Below are positions 46,395-54,967 of a stretch of 64,000 nt of DNA, one piece after another. A program made the translations under genes and the position numbers. Positions within the stretch are counted from its first letter, which is position 1, and the number at the start of each line of letters is the position of its first letter. The DNA comes from Sandaracinus amylolyticus (lineage in GTDB: Bacteria; Myxococcota_A; Polyangia; Polyangiales; Sandaracinaceae). The notes under the pieces were generated by a model. That model made no database searches. It saw nothing but the letters and a program-made list of their open reading frames with translations, and was not told the DNA's origin. The stretch covers positions 5,704,001-5,768,000 of the forward strand of contig NZ_CP070225.1 in NCBI RefSeq assembly GCF_021631985.1, given 5' to 3'.

Positions 46395-47426
46395 TCAGAT
46401 CCACACGACGGCGAACACCAGCGCGACCAGCGCGAGCGCGCCCGCGACTGCGAGCACGATCGTGCGCCGCTCGAGCGACGCCATCGCCGCCGGCGAGATG
46501 CGCAGCCCGATCGCCGCCATCGACACGGCGAGCGCAGCGTTCGCCGCGTCGAGCACGACGCCGCGTGTCGCCTCCCATGCGCCGTCGATCCCCGTCCCGC
46601 GGAGCGCGAAGGAGATCGCGGTTCCGAGGACTCCCACCGCGAAGAACGCGATCGCGAGGCCGGGAACGGCGGGGCGACGCCTGGCGCTCGGCGCAGCGAT
46701 CGGCGTGACGAGCGGGAGCATCGCGAGCCCCACCGGCAGCAGCGCGACGCGCGCGAGCTTCGTGAGCAGCGCGAGCGGCGCGACCTCGGGCTCGGCCGCG
46801 CTCGCCGCCACCACGTGCGCGACCTCGTGCAGCCCGCCGCCTGCGACGAGCGCGAACGTCGGACCGTCGAGCGCGCCGATCGCGTGAGCGCCCGCGAGGA
46901 GGAGCGCGAGCGCCGCGCCGAGCACGCTCACCGTCGCCACGGCGAGCGAGACGTCCTCCTCACGCGCGTCCAGCCTCGGCGCGGCGGCGACGATCGCGGC
47001 GGCACCGCACACGCTGGTGCCGATCGCGACGAGTCCCGCGAGCCTCGACGAGAGTCCGAGCGCTCGCGCGAGCAGCGCGAAGAGGACGAGCCCGAAGGCC
47101 ACCGCGACGAGCGCGACGATCCACGGGCGCCACCCCGCGCTCGCGATGAGCGAGCCGTCCAGCCGCAGCGCGCTCGCGACGACGGCGGCGCGCAGCACGT
47201 GGGTCGACAGGGTCCGCAGCCCCGCGTCCTCGTCGGCGCGGGGAGCGCTGCCGAGCCGCTCCCGCGTCGCTCGGAGCGCGGCACCGACGAGGAGCGCGGT
47301 CGTGAGCGCGCCGATCGCGCGCCACGGCGCGTGCGGCGTCGTGACCAGCGCGAGCAGCGCGATCATGATCGCCGGCCACGCGCGACCGACGTTGCGCGCA
47401 AGCGCGACGACATCGTTCGTCCGCAT
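46395..47426 (-). CDS. YeiH/YeeE-like putative sulfate or anion exporter (UPF0324 type)
   Basis: 343 residues with about ten membrane helices. The family hallmarks are the loop GTSVCGAAAIVAAAP and GGGLHEVAHVVAAS, close to the GTSICG and HEVAHV signatures of the conserved YeiH family. Members have been proposed to export sulfate, sulfite or a sulfur compound, but this is weakly proven. The ATG at 47426 has GGAGG upstream and lies five bases after the SoxB-like stop. Third gene of a DsrE-like, SoxB-like, YeiH-like operon, which supports a role in removing a sulfur anion. Confidence 0.85.
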   Translation of the reverse strand: MRTNDVVALARNVGRAWPAIMIALLALVTTPHAPWRAIGALTTALLVGAALRATRERLGSAPRADEDAGLRTLSTHVLRAAVVASALRLDGSLIASAGWRPWIVALVAVAFGLVLFALLARALGLSSRLAGLVAIGTSVCGAAAIVAAAPRLDAREEDVSLAVATVSVLGAALALLLAGAHAIGALDGPTFALVAGGGLHEVAHVVAASAAEPEVAPLALLTKLARVALLPVGLAMLPLVTPIAAPSARRRPAVPGLAIAFFAVGVLGTAISFALRGTGIDGAWEATRGVVLDAANAALAVSMAAIGLRISPAAMASLERRTIVLAVAGALALVALVFAVVWI

Positions 47427-47431
47427 CGCGC

Positions 47432-49027
47432 TCACCTCCGCTCGTACTGAGAGAAGACGTGCGGAGGCAGATCGTCCGCGACGACGCGGCGCGAGCCGTC
47501 GAGCACCACGGGGTCGTGCGCCCGCAGATACCGCCGCACGGCCTCGTGCACGTCGATCTCGTGCGTGACCGCGCTCTTCACGTTCGCGATGCGGCAGAGC
47601 GTGTCCTCGGGATCGCCCTCGCGCGCGCACGCGGTCAGCGAGTAGCGCCGCTCGTCCTCGATCGGACGGCCGCCCACGTCGAGCGACACGACGCGCTCGC
47701 CGCGAGCGCGGTCGGTCCGGAAGCGCGCATGCATGCCCGAGATGCGCGGCAGCCAGCCGCCGAAGAGCTGGTCGGCATCACGCGAGAAGACGTGCTCGAT
47801 CTCGCTCTCCCAGAAGTGCCGCAGCTGAGCGCCGGTGACACTCCCCGTGCGCAGCGGCGTCGAGACCGGCAGCCACATCCAGAGGTCGCCCTCGGTGATC
47901 GGACCGGGCTCGATCGGATGGCCGAAGCGGAAGCCGTTCGACATCGCGATCTCGGTGCCGGTCGCCTCTCGCAGCGCGTCCGTCACGACCGCGTCGGCCG
48001 AGGTCTCGAGCACGCCGTAGCGCTCGAGCGGCACGCCGCTGTGGCCGATGACGCGACCCGCCCGCTCGCGGTGCGGCGCGAGAGCGTCCGCGACGAGCTG
48101 CGCGACGTGGGGATCGCCGCGATAGCGATCGGCGCGGAGCTCGACGAGCTCCCAGCGCAGGCGCGGCCGCACGCCGGGCCGCTCGATCTCGACGTCGAGC
48201 CGGCCGAGGAACGACGCGAACGCGCCGGGCTCGACGATCCACGTCCCGCCGCGCTCGATCGGCTCGTAGACGCGCTCGTGGGTGTCGCCCGAGAGCACGA
48301 CGTCGATCCCGGGCACGCGCTCGGCGAGCGCGATCGCGCGCGCCAGGCCGAGGTGCGTGATCGCGATCACCACCTCGGCTCCGTCGCGCTCCCGGAGCGC
48401 ACGGACGTGCGGCGCGATCACGGTGGCGTCGAGGAATCGCAGACCCGTCGAGTACGCCGGCGGCTGTCGCCGCGGCACGTCGGGGTCGGTCACCCCGACG
48501 AAGCCGAAACGCACTCCGCCGACGTCGCGGACGAGCGTCGCGGGGAAGAGCGGCTCGCCGCTCGCATCGTCGACGACGTTCGCGGCGAGGACCGGATATC
48601 CGACGTCGCCGAGCAGCTCGCGCATGCGCGCCGGCCCGTGCACGACCTCCCAGTTGCCCGGGATGCCCACGTCCACGCCGAGCGCGCGCTGCGCCGCGAG
48701 CACGACCTCGCCGCGCGACCACGCGGCCGGCCCGGTGCCGTGGAACGTGTCACCGCCGTCGACGAGGAGCGCGTGGCCGCCCACCGAGCCACGGATCCGC
48801 CGCGCAGCCTCGGCGAGGCGCGCGTAGCCGCCGCCGCGCGAAGAGATGCGCCTTCCGTCGGGCTCGCGGAACACCTCGGGGTGCTCTTCGAGCTGCGCGT
48901 GCGCATCGGAGAAGAACATCACCGTCGCCGAGCGCGCCTCGACGGCGCGCGGGTGATCGGTCGAGGCGGGCGCGCTGCCGCAGCCCGCGAGCAGCACGGT
49001 GATCGAGAGACAGAGCGCGCTGCGCAT
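47432..49027 (-). CDS. SoxB/5'-nucleotidase-family metallohydrolase, lipoprotein
   Basis: 531 residues with lipobox LLAGC. The N-terminal metallophosphatase domain has the two-metal ligands SDAHAQ (Asp41, His43), VDGGDTFHG (Asp93), PGNWEVVHG (Asn125), ITHLG and GDTHERV. The C-terminal domain (about 340-520) has the substrate-binding pattern AMSNGFRFGHPI ... WLPVSTP. The GNWE reading, in place of GNHE of nucleotidases, resembles SoxB, the sulfate thiol esterase of thiosulfate oxidation. No soxXAYZ is nearby. Hydrolysis of a nucleotide or sulfonate ester remains possible. The ATG shares one base with the DsrE-like stop (TGATG). Confidence 0.85.
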   Translation of the reverse strand: MRSALCLSITVLLAGCGSAPASTDHPRAVEARSATVMFFSDAHAQLEEHPEVFREPDGRRISSRGGGYARLAEAARRIRGSVGGHALLVDGGDTFHGTGPAAWSRGEVVLAAQRALGVDVGIPGNWEVVHGPARMRELLGDVGYPVLAANVVDDASGEPLFPATLVRDVGGVRFGFVGVTDPDVPRRQPPAYSTGLRFLDATVIAPHVRALRERDGAEVVIAITHLGLARAIALAERVPGIDVVLSGDTHERVYEPIERGGTWIVEPGAFASFLGRLDVEIERPGVRPRLRWELVELRADRYRGDPHVAQLVADALAPHRERAGRVIGHSGVPLERYGVLETSADAVVTDALREATGTEIAMSNGFRFGHPIEPGPITEGDLWMWLPVSTPLRTGSVTGAQLRHFWESEIEHVFSRDADQLFGGWLPRISGMHARFRTDRARGERVVSLDVGGRPIEDERRYSLTACAREGDPEDTLCRIANVKSAVTHEIDVHEAVRRYLRAHDPVVLDGSRRVVADDLPPHVFSQYERR

Positions 49028-49500
49028 CAGTACCTCACGATCGCCGCGTCGCGCGCGACGTAGTCGACCAGCGTCGCGATCGCGTTGGGCACGATCTCGG
49101 TGGGCTGGGGATCGAGGCGATCGCGATCGACGCCCATGTGAACGAGCGCGCTGGCGCAGAGCCGCACGCGCACGCCGGCCGCCATCGCCGAGCGGATGAG
49201 CTCGGTGAGCTGCGCGGGGCGCGCGGAGATCGTTCCGTCGAACGCCTGCACGCCGCGGCCGTAGACGAGCACCACGACCTCCGAGAGGCGCTGCTGCTCG
49301 GCCGCGGTGCGCGCGTGGCGGAAGACCGAGGACATCGTCTGCGCGTCGAGGCCCGTGGTGAGCACGAAGACGAGAGCGCGATCGGAGCGCGCGGGCGCGT
49401 CGGCGGCGGGCCGAGCGGGAGACTGCGCATGCAGCGTCGCCGGCGCGCACCCGAGCGCGACGATCGACGCGAAGAGGACGAGAGAACGGATCGTGACCAA
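49027..49500 (-). CDS. DsrE-like exported protein
   Basis: 157 residues. The start is a TTG at 49500 following GGAGG by six to seven bases; no ATG or GTG lies near the leader. A signal with possible lipobox (VALGC) is followed by a DsrE/DsrF-like alpha/beta domain: ALVFVLTTGLD, a VVLVYGRGVQAFDG strand, RLCASALVHMG and a C-terminal strand. DsrE proteins carry sulfur on a Cys or bind sulfur donors; here the Cys in RLCAS lies near the usual position. Exported versions are less common. First gene of the sulfur operon. Confidence 0.8.
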   Translation of the reverse strand: MVTIRSLVLFASIVALGCAPATLHAQSPARPAADAPARSDRALVFVLTTGLDAQTMSSVFRHARTAAEQQRLSEVVVLVYGRGVQAFDGTISARPAQLTELIRSAMAAGVRVRLCASALVHMGVDRDRLDPQPTEIVPNAIATLVDYVARDAAIVRY

Positions 49501-49609
49501 GACACACCTCCACGACTGCGCTCCGGAGAGCGCGGGTTGTTCCTCGCGTTCCGCAGGTCGCGGGGGCCGGCGAGGGATCGGCCGCGGGTGACGCTCGGAG
49601 AGCCGAGCG

Positions 49610-49957
49610 TCAGGCGGTCCGTGGAGGTCGATCGAGGCGTGTCGAGCGGGGATGGGCCGAGTCGCGCGCGCGGCTGCGCTCGAGCGCGAGCTCGACGACC
49701 GGCGCGCGCACCGTGGTGCACGCAGGAGCGAGGCCGATCGTCGGCGCGCAGGGCGCCGCGTCGTCGACCTCCGCGAGCTGGTCCGCCGCCGTACCGTCGG
49801 CGCCGACGTACGCCGTCGCGCGCACGAGCGGCTTCGCTCGCTCGCAGCGCAGAGCGCGGTATGCGCTGACCTGCACGGCGAAGGAGACGACGACCGCGAG
49901 CGCGATCGTCACGCCGCGTCGGAGGGGACCGAACGACACGCTCGGGATGCACAGCAC
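49610..49957 (-). CDS. Small predicted membrane or exported protein
   Basis: 115 residues from a GTG at 49957. A single hydrophobic helix (about residues 16-33, VTIALAVVVSFAVQVSAY) follows a basic N terminus (PLRRG), then an Ala/Asp-rich segment with three Cys and a basic tail. Codon third positions are strongly G/C, which supports real coding, but no family is recognised and the ribosome site is weak. It sits on the minus strand just ahead of the DsrE-like gene and after the arsenate reductase gene. It could belong to either group or stand alone. Confidence 0.5.
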   Translation of the reverse strand: MLCIPSVSFGPLRRGVTIALAVVVSFAVQVSAYRALRCERAKPLVRATAYVGADGTAADQLAEVDDAAPCAPTIGLAPACTTVRAPVVELALERSRARDSAHPRSTRLDRPPRTA

Positions 49958-50032
49958 TCGGCATGCCCGCGCGAATTCCTCGCGATCACGCCGCGCGTGA
50001 AACGTCGTGAAACGGATCCCGCGCTCGACGTT

Positions 50033-50437
50033 TCATCCGCGCCCGATCCCTTCGCGCGCGATCAGCGCGAGGACACGCGCGCGCACGCCGTCGCGGATCG
50101 CGCGCACCTCGTCGATCGGCTTGCCCTTCGGATCGGGCAACGGCCAGTCGTCGCGACGGAGGCCGGGCACCACCGGGCACTGCTCGTCGCAGCCCATCGT
50201 GATCAGCATCGTCGCGCCGCGCGCGAGCTCGTCGGTCAGTCGCTGCGGCTGCCGCCCTTCGAGCTCGATGCCGACCTCGCGCATCGCGACCGCGACCTCC
50301 GGATGCACGCGCGGTCCGGGCTGGGTGCCGGCGGAGATCGCGCGCGCCTTGGTGGGATCGGCGAGGTGCTCCAGCCACGCGGCCGCCATCTGCGAGCGAC
50401 CCGCGTTGTGCACGCACGCGAACAGATAGGTCTTCAT
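50033..50437 (-). CDS. arsC: Arsenate reductase (low-molecular-weight phosphatase type)
   Basis: 134 residues. Reduces arsenate to arsenite with a thiol relay. P-loop CVHNAGRSQ (Cys-x5-Arg) near residue 8, further Cys pair MGCDEQCP near 80-86 and the phosphatase-type DPKGK loop near 100 are all present, so it is catalytically complete. The donor could be thioredoxin or another small thiol. The ATG at 50437 shares one base with the Acr3 stop (TGATG); an upstream in-frame extension lies inside that gene. The arsenite produced would leave by Acr3. Confidence 0.93.
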   Translation of the reverse strand: MKTYLFACVHNAGRSQMAAAWLEHLADPTKARAISAGTQPGPRVHPEVAVAMREVGIELEGRQPQRLTDELARGATMLITMGCDEQCPVVPGLRRDDWPLPDPKGKPIDEVRAIRDGVRARVLALIAREGIGRG

Positions 50438-51552
50438 CACGCCCTCGTCTCGTTCACGGTGCCCGGCGCGCACGGCGCCGCGATGATCTCCACGTCGGTG
50501 CCGGGGAAGTGCTTGCGCTGCAGCCAGAGCGCGACGTTCACGAGCCCGATGAGCACCGGCACCTCGACCAGCGGCCCGATGACCGCGGCGAACGCCGCGC
50601 CGCTGTCGATGCCGAACGTCGCGATGGCCACCGCGATCGCGAGCTCGAAGTTGTTGGACGCCGCGGTGAACGAGAGCGTCGCGCTCTGTCCGTAGGTCGC
50701 GCCCACGCGCTTGCTCATGAAGAACGAGACCAGGAACATCACGACGAAGTAGACGAGCAGCGGCAGCGCGATGCGCAGCACGTCGAAGGGCAGCTCGACG
50801 ATCGTCTCGCCCTTGAGCGAGAACATCACGACGATCGTGAAGAGCAGCGCGACCAGCGTGATCGGCCCGATCCGCGGGACGAACGTCGTCTGGTACCAGT
50901 CGGCGCCGCGCGCGCGAACGAGCACGAAGCGCGTCAGGAATCCCGCCGCGAACGGGATGCCGAGGTAGATGGCGACGCTCTGCGCGATCTCGCCGATCGT
51001 GATGTCGACCACCGCGCCCTCGAGCCCGAGCCAGCTCGGCAGCAGCGTCGCGAAGAAGTACGCGTAGACCGAGAAGAAGAGGACCTGGAAGATCGAGTTG
51101 AACGCGACGAGGCCCGCGCAGTACTCGGTGTCGCCCTTCGCGAGATCGTTCCAGACGATCACCATCGCGATGCAGCGCGCGAGCCCGATCAGGATGAGCC
51201 CGAGCATGTATTGGGGCTCGTCGCGCAGGAACAGGATCGCGAGGCCGAACATCAGCACCGGGCCGATCACCCAGTTCTGCACGAGCGAGAGCACGAGCAC
51301 GCGCCGGTTGCGGAAGACCTTGCCGAGATCCTCGTAGCGAACCTTCGCGAGCGGCGGATACATCATCAGCACGAGCCCGATCGCGATCGGCACCGACGTG
51401 GTGCCGACGTTCATCGCGCCGAGCGCGTCGCGCACGCCGGGCACGAGCACGCCGAGCGCCACGCCCACCGCCATCGCGCCGAAGATCCAGAGCGTCAGGT
51501 AGCGATCGAGGAACGAGAGATTCCGGGCGACGCCCGTGGTCTGCGCGGACAT
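50437..51552 (-). CDS. acr3: Arsenite efflux permease Acr3
   Basis: 371 residues with ten helices, the BASS-fold arsenite exporter. Recognised by [36 protein letters not shown] (the conserved Cys of helix 4), the [17 protein letters not shown] stretch and [18 protein letters not shown] with the Glu of helix 9. Start ATG 51552 lies four bases after the ArsR stop and before the leader; the longer frame to 51705 is shadow. Middle gene of arsR-acr3-arsC. Confidence 0.95.
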   Translation of the reverse strand: MSAQTTGVARNLSFLDRYLTLWIFGAMAVGVALGVLVPGVRDALGAMNVGTTSVPIAIGLVLMMYPPLAKVRYEDLGKVFRNRRVLVLSLVQNWVIGPVLMFGLAILFLRDEPQYMLGLILIGLARCIAMVIVWNDLAKGDTEYCAGLVAFNSIFQVLFFSVYAYFFATLLPSWLGLEGAVVDITIGEIAQSVAIYLGIPFAAGFLTRFVLVRARGADWYQTTFVPRIGPITLVALLFTIVVMFSLKGETIVELPFDVLRIALPLLVYFVVMFLVSFFMSKRVGATYGQSATLSFTAASNNFELAIAVAIATFGIDSGAAFAAVIGPLVEVPVLIGLVNVALWLQRKHFPGTDVEIIAAPCAPGTVNETRA

Positions 51553-51556
51553 CGGG

Positions 51557-51934
51557 TCAGCCTTCCTTCGCGAGCTTCTCGGGCGCCTCGAGCGCGGCCT
51601 GACGCGGCGGTGCGAGCGCGGAGATGAGGTCGCCGAGCGCACCGACGATCGAGAAGTCGAGCGAGTAGTAGACCCACGAGCCGCGCCGCTCGGAGCACAC
51701 GACACCCGCGTCCTTGAGGACCTTCAGGTGATGCGAGACGGTCGGCTGCGCGAGACCGAGGCCAGGCGTGATGTCGCAGACACACACCGCCCGGCCCGCG
51801 GCCGCGAGACGCGCGACGATCTCGAGACGAGCTTCGTCGGCGAGCGCTCGCAGGAGCGGCGCGTGACCGCGAATCGAGCGCGGAGCGATGACGGCCGGCG
51901 TGTCGCAGCGGTCGCGAAGGTCGTTTCGAGCCAT
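51557..51934 (-). CDS. arsR: ArsR-family arsenical-responsive repressor
   Basis: 125 residues, winged helix. Helix-turn-helix [24 protein letters not shown] near 57-80, preceded by CVCDI whose two Cys are in the position that binds As(III) in ArsR. Wing [11 protein letters not shown] follows. It should repress its own operon until arsenite displaces it. A 7+7 inverted repeat lies 20 bases upstream of its start and is the likely operator. Confidence 0.94.
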   Translation of the reverse strand: MARNDLRDRCDTPAVIAPRSIRGHAPLLRALADEARLEIVARLAAAGRAVCVCDITPGLGLAQPTVSHHLKVLKDAGVVCSERRGSWVYYSLDFSIVGALGDLISALAPPRQAALEAPEKLAKEG

Positions 51935-51954
51935 CGCGCGCAGACTACGGCGAA

Positions 51955-51979
51955 ATCGACGACCGTCAATACCGTCGAT
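51955..51979. promoter_or_regulatory. Putative ArsR operator upstream of arsR
   Basis: ATCGACG and CGTCGAT form an inverted repeat with an 11-base spacer. The spacer carries a TTGACG that fits a minus-strand -35, with TAGTCT 16 bases further, so binding here would block arsR transcription. A second perfect palindrome (ACTTCG-A-CGAAGT) lies at 52016-52028. Confidence 0.5.
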
Positions 51980-52045
51980 CGAGCGACACGAGATTGGCGC
52001 GAATGCTCATCGTTCACTTCGACGAAGTACGATATCGCGCCGCGG

Positions 52046-52621
52046 CTAGCTCGGCTCGCCCTTGCACCCACTGCACCCGCGCGGCGTGCACTCCGTGATG
52101 CGACGCCGCGCATCGAGCTCGATCGCGCACGCTTCCTCGAACATGCGCCGGAGCTGCTCGCGCCCGCGCTGCACCCGCGACTTCATGCCGGAGTGCGACA
52201 CGCCGAGCATCGCTGCGGCGTCCTTCTGCGACACGCCTTCGATCTCGGTGAGCGTGATCGCTTCGCGGTAGGGCGACGGGAGCATCGTGACGAAGCGCGC
52301 GACGCACCCCACGAGCTCGCGCGTGAGCGCGTCGTCGCTCTCGCCGTCGTCGGGCGCGGCTTCGATCACGACGTCGTCGCCCGCGACGGGATGACGCGCG
52401 CGCGTGCGCCGGTGCTCCGCGATCGCGCTCCGCGCGACCTGGAAGAGCCACGGCGCGAGCCGCTCCTGATCGCGCGCCTGCCCGATGCCGCGCTGCATTC
52501 GCAAGAACACGTCCTGCAGCACGTCGTCCACGTCGGCGGGCGCGGCGACACGACGCGCGACGAACGCGCGAAGGCGTCCTTCGAGCTCGCGCCACACGCG
52601 CTCCGCCTGGGGATCGTTCAC
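52046..52621 (-). CDS. SigZ-like extracytoplasmic-function sigma factor
   Basis: 191 residues from a GTG that overlaps the arsM stop by four bases. Region 2 (about 15-80: FVARRVAAPADVDDVLQDVFLRM ... WLFQVARSAIAEHRR) and region 4 (about 115-165: LPSPYREAITLTEIEGVSQKDAAAMLGVSHSGMKSRVQRGREQL) are complete. A short tail with Cys residues, CTPRGCSGC, is typical of SigZ proteins and may bind a metal or arsenite. No anti-sigma gene is adjacent. Coupled to arsM, it may direct transcription of arsenic or stress genes. Confidence 0.9.
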   Translation of the reverse strand: MNDPQAERVWRELEGRLRAFVARRVAAPADVDDVLQDVFLRMQRGIGQARDQERLAPWLFQVARSAIAEHRRTRARHPVAGDDVVIEAAPDDGESDDALTRELVGCVARFVTMLPSPYREAITLTEIEGVSQKDAAAMLGVSHSGMKSRVQRGREQLRRMFEEACAIELDARRRITECTPRGCSGCKGEPS

Positions 52622-53454
52622 GCGCAGCACTCCGGACCGCAGCACGACTTGCCGGGCTTGATCGCCTCGATCGCCGCGGAGGCGACGTAGCGCTCCGCGC
52701 CGCTCTCGGGGAACCAGTCGCGGATCGTCGCGCGCGAGGCTTCCTTCACGTCGACGCGCACCTCGCCGAAACCGGCCTTGGTGAGCATCGCGCGGAGCTC
52801 CTCGACGTGCGCCGCGCCCGCGACACACCCGGTGTACGCGGCGACGTCGGCGCGCACCGCGTCGGGCAGCACGGCAGTGGCGACGACGTCCGCGATGGCG
52901 AGACGACCGCCCGGTCGCAGCACGCGGAACGCCTCGCGGAACACGGCGGCCTTGTCGGGCGACAGGTTGATCACGCAGTTGGAGATGATGACGTCGACGC
53001 TCGCATCCGACACCGGCATACGCTCGATCTCGCCGAGCCGGAACTCGACGTTCGTCGCGCCCGCCTTTGCCGCGTTGGCGCGTGCCTTCGAGATCATGTC
53101 GGGCGTCATGTCGACGCCGATCACGCTTCCCTTCGGTCCGACCTGTCGCGCCGCGAGGAGCGCATCGAAGCCACCGCCGCTGCCGAGATCGAGCACGGTC
53201 TCGCCCTCCTGCAGCGCTGCGATCGCCTGCGGGTTCCCGCAGCCGAGGCCCATGTCGGCGCCCTGCGGGACCGCCGCGAGCTCGGCGTCGCTGTAGCCGA
53301 GGCCTGCGCTCGTCGAGCCGACGCCGAGGCCTGCGCTGGTCGGGCCGCAGCACCCGCTCGGCGCGCACCCGCACGAGCCACCCTCGCGCGCGATCTTCCC
53401 GTACGTCTCGCGCACGGTGCCCCGGATCTCGTCCATCGTCTTGGTGTCGGTCAT
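52618..53454 (-). CDS. arsM: Arsenite S-adenosylmethionine methyltransferase
   Basis: 278 residues. N-terminal Cys cluster (SCGCAPSGCCG near 27-37) precedes the class I methyltransferase fold. SAM motifs: VLDLGSGGGFDALLAARQVG, VIGVDMTPDMISKAR, GEIERMPVSDASVDVIISNCVINL. The Cys in NCVINLS and one in YTGCVAGA match the arsenic-binding Cys of ArsM, and the protein ends in CCGPECCA. It methylates arsenite to volatile or exportable species. ATG 53454 has AGGAGG upstream. Coupled to the sigma gene downstream. Confidence 0.95.
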   Translation of the reverse strand: MTDTKTMDEIRGTVRETYGKIAREGGSCGCAPSGCCGPTSAGLGVGSTSAGLGYSDAELAAVPQGADMGLGCGNPQAIAALQEGETVLDLGSGGGFDALLAARQVGPKGSVIGVDMTPDMISKARANAAKAGATNVEFRLGEIERMPVSDASVDVIISNCVINLSPDKAAVFREAFRVLRPGGRLAIADVVATAVLPDAVRADVAAYTGCVAGAAHVEELRAMLTKAGFGEVRVDVKEASRATIRDWFPESGAERYVASAAIEAIKPGKSCCGPECCA

Positions 53455-53509
53455 CTCGAGCCTCCTGCTAGGGAAGACGGGCTCTCCGCCGGAAGGACGC
53501 AGACAATCG

Positions 53510-54352
53510 TCATCGGTCCGCTCGGCGCGCGATCTCGGCCGCGACGCCGACGACCAGATACATCGCGAGGCCGTAGACGAGGATCGCCTCGGTCGTTCGG
53601 GGCGCGGGGTACACGGTCGCGGCGAGCGCGAGCGCCAGCGACAGACTGCGCACGCCGGTCGAGACGCCGAGCGCGACGCGGCTCGCGCGCTCCGCGCCAC
53701 GTCCGAGCAGCTGGGCCGCCATCACGCCCACGAGCGTCAGGAGCACCGAGGCACCGAACGTCCACGGCCCGGCTTCGAGCACCGAGCGCCAGCGCGCGAT
53801 CGCGATGCCGGCGATCAGCGAGAGGAGCAACAGGTTCGAGGCCGCGTTCGCGATGCGCGCAGCGCGCACCGTCACGTCGCCCGAGAGGTGCGCCCGCGCG
53901 ATCACCGCGAGCCCGAGCGGCACGAGCTGCAGCGCGATCGCCACGCCGGCGCCGCTCGCCGCGGCGACCAGCGATGCGCGCGAGCCCCCGCCCGTGAGCA
54001 GCGCGACGAGCGCCGGCGTCGCGAGCGCACTGAGCAACGTCGCGAGCACCACGAGCGCGGCCGTGAGCGCGGCGTTTCCCCGCGCGCGCAGCGTGAGCAC
54101 GGTCGCGGACGCGCCGCCGGGAGCGCACGCGGCGAGCGTCAGCCCTACCCGCGTGTCGGCGTCGATCGGCGCCAGCGCGAGGACCGCGGCGGCAGTGAGC
54201 GGCACGACGACGAGCGTCGCGATCATCGCGCGCACGAGGAGCCCGCGCTGCGCGAGGATCGATCGCGCCCGCGCGGCGTCGAGATCGAGCCCCACCGCCG
54301 CCATCGACGCGACGACGAGGAGCGCAGCGACGACGCGCTCGAGGAGCGTCAT
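53510..54352 (-). CDS. BASS-type (bile acid:sodium symporter superfamily) transporter
   Basis: 280 residues with about nine to ten helices. The motif GLTLAACAPGGASATVLTLRARGN and later AARIANAASNLLL resemble the crossing helices of the BASS fold shared by bile-acid symporters and Acr3. It starts at ATG 54352, overlapping the stop of the upstream membrane protein by four bases. Its position between an ArsR-family regulator and arsM suggests transport of an arsenical or another small anion; that is inference, as the family transports many organic anions. Confidence 0.82.
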   Translation of the reverse strand: MTLLERVVAALLVVASMAAVGLDLDAARARSILAQRGLLVRAMIATLVVVPLTAAAVLALAPIDADTRVGLTLAACAPGGASATVLTLRARGNAALTAALVVLATLLSALATPALVALLTGGGSRASLVAAASGAGVAIALQLVPLGLAVIARAHLSGDVTVRAARIANAASNLLLLSLIAGIAIARWRSVLEAGPWTFGASVLLTLVGVMAAQLLGRGAERASRVALGVSTGVRSLSLALALAATVYPAPRTTEAILVYGLAMYLVVGVAAEIARRADR

Positions 54353-54894
54353 GCCCGCGCCCACTGCGCGCCGCGCACCGCGAGCCACACGTGCACGATC
54401 GCGATCACGATCGCGCCCGGCACCAGGTTGGCGGCGATCGCGGCGCCGAGCGACGAGAGCCCGGTCGACATCGACGGCGCATCCCAGGCCCACGCGTCCG
54501 CCGGGCGGGCCGCGAGCGCGAGCGCGATGGCGGCAGTTCGCAAGATCGTCAGCACGACGTGCAACAGATACTCACCGCGCGACAGACCGCCGAGCTCGCG
54601 ACGCGACTCGGGCTCCACGAACACGTCCCAGAGCTCCACGACGGTGTCCGCCGCGGCGAGCCCGACGCCGAGCCACAGGAGCGCTCCCGCCGAGGGCAAC
54701 GCGAAGAGCACGAGGGCGATCGGACCGAAGAGCATCGCGCGCGCGGTGTGCAGCGCGTGCTCGCGCCGCGTCTCCGGGCGCGCGTGGAGACGGTCGCGGA
54801 CGAGGTGGAGATAGATCCCGTCGATCGCCGCGAGCGCCGTGAACGCTGCGAGCACCAGCGACGCCAGCAGTGAGAGGTCTTCGTCGATCTGCAT
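54349..54894 (-). CDS. Conserved-looking membrane protein, unknown function
   Basis: 181 residues from ATG 54894, which has GGGAGA-type purines upstream; an alternative ATG lies at 54921. Four to five hydrophobic helices are visible, with a charged loop containing RDRLHARPETRREHALHTAR. No catalytic motif was recognised. It lies after the ArsR-family gene and overlaps the BASS transporter start by four bases, so the three are probably one operon. Confidence 0.75.
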   Translation of the reverse strand: MQIDEDLSLLASLVLAAFTALAAIDGIYLHLVRDRLHARPETRREHALHTARAMLFGPIALVLFALPSAGALLWLGVGLAAADTVVELWDVFVEPESRRELGGLSRGEYLLHVVLTILRTAAIALALAARPADAWAWDAPSMSTGLSSLGAAIAANLVPGAIVIAIVHVWLAVRGAQWARA

Positions 54895-54967
54895 CTCGTT
54901 CTCCCGTGTACAATCATGCACAGATACGGGCGCGCGAAGTCCGATCGGCCGCGCGGCCCGCGTCGTC

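Noticed and set aside
46395-49500. Complete Sox thiosulfate oxidation system
   Set aside because: Only a SoxB-like protein is present; no soxX, soxA, soxY or soxZ genes were found in the window.
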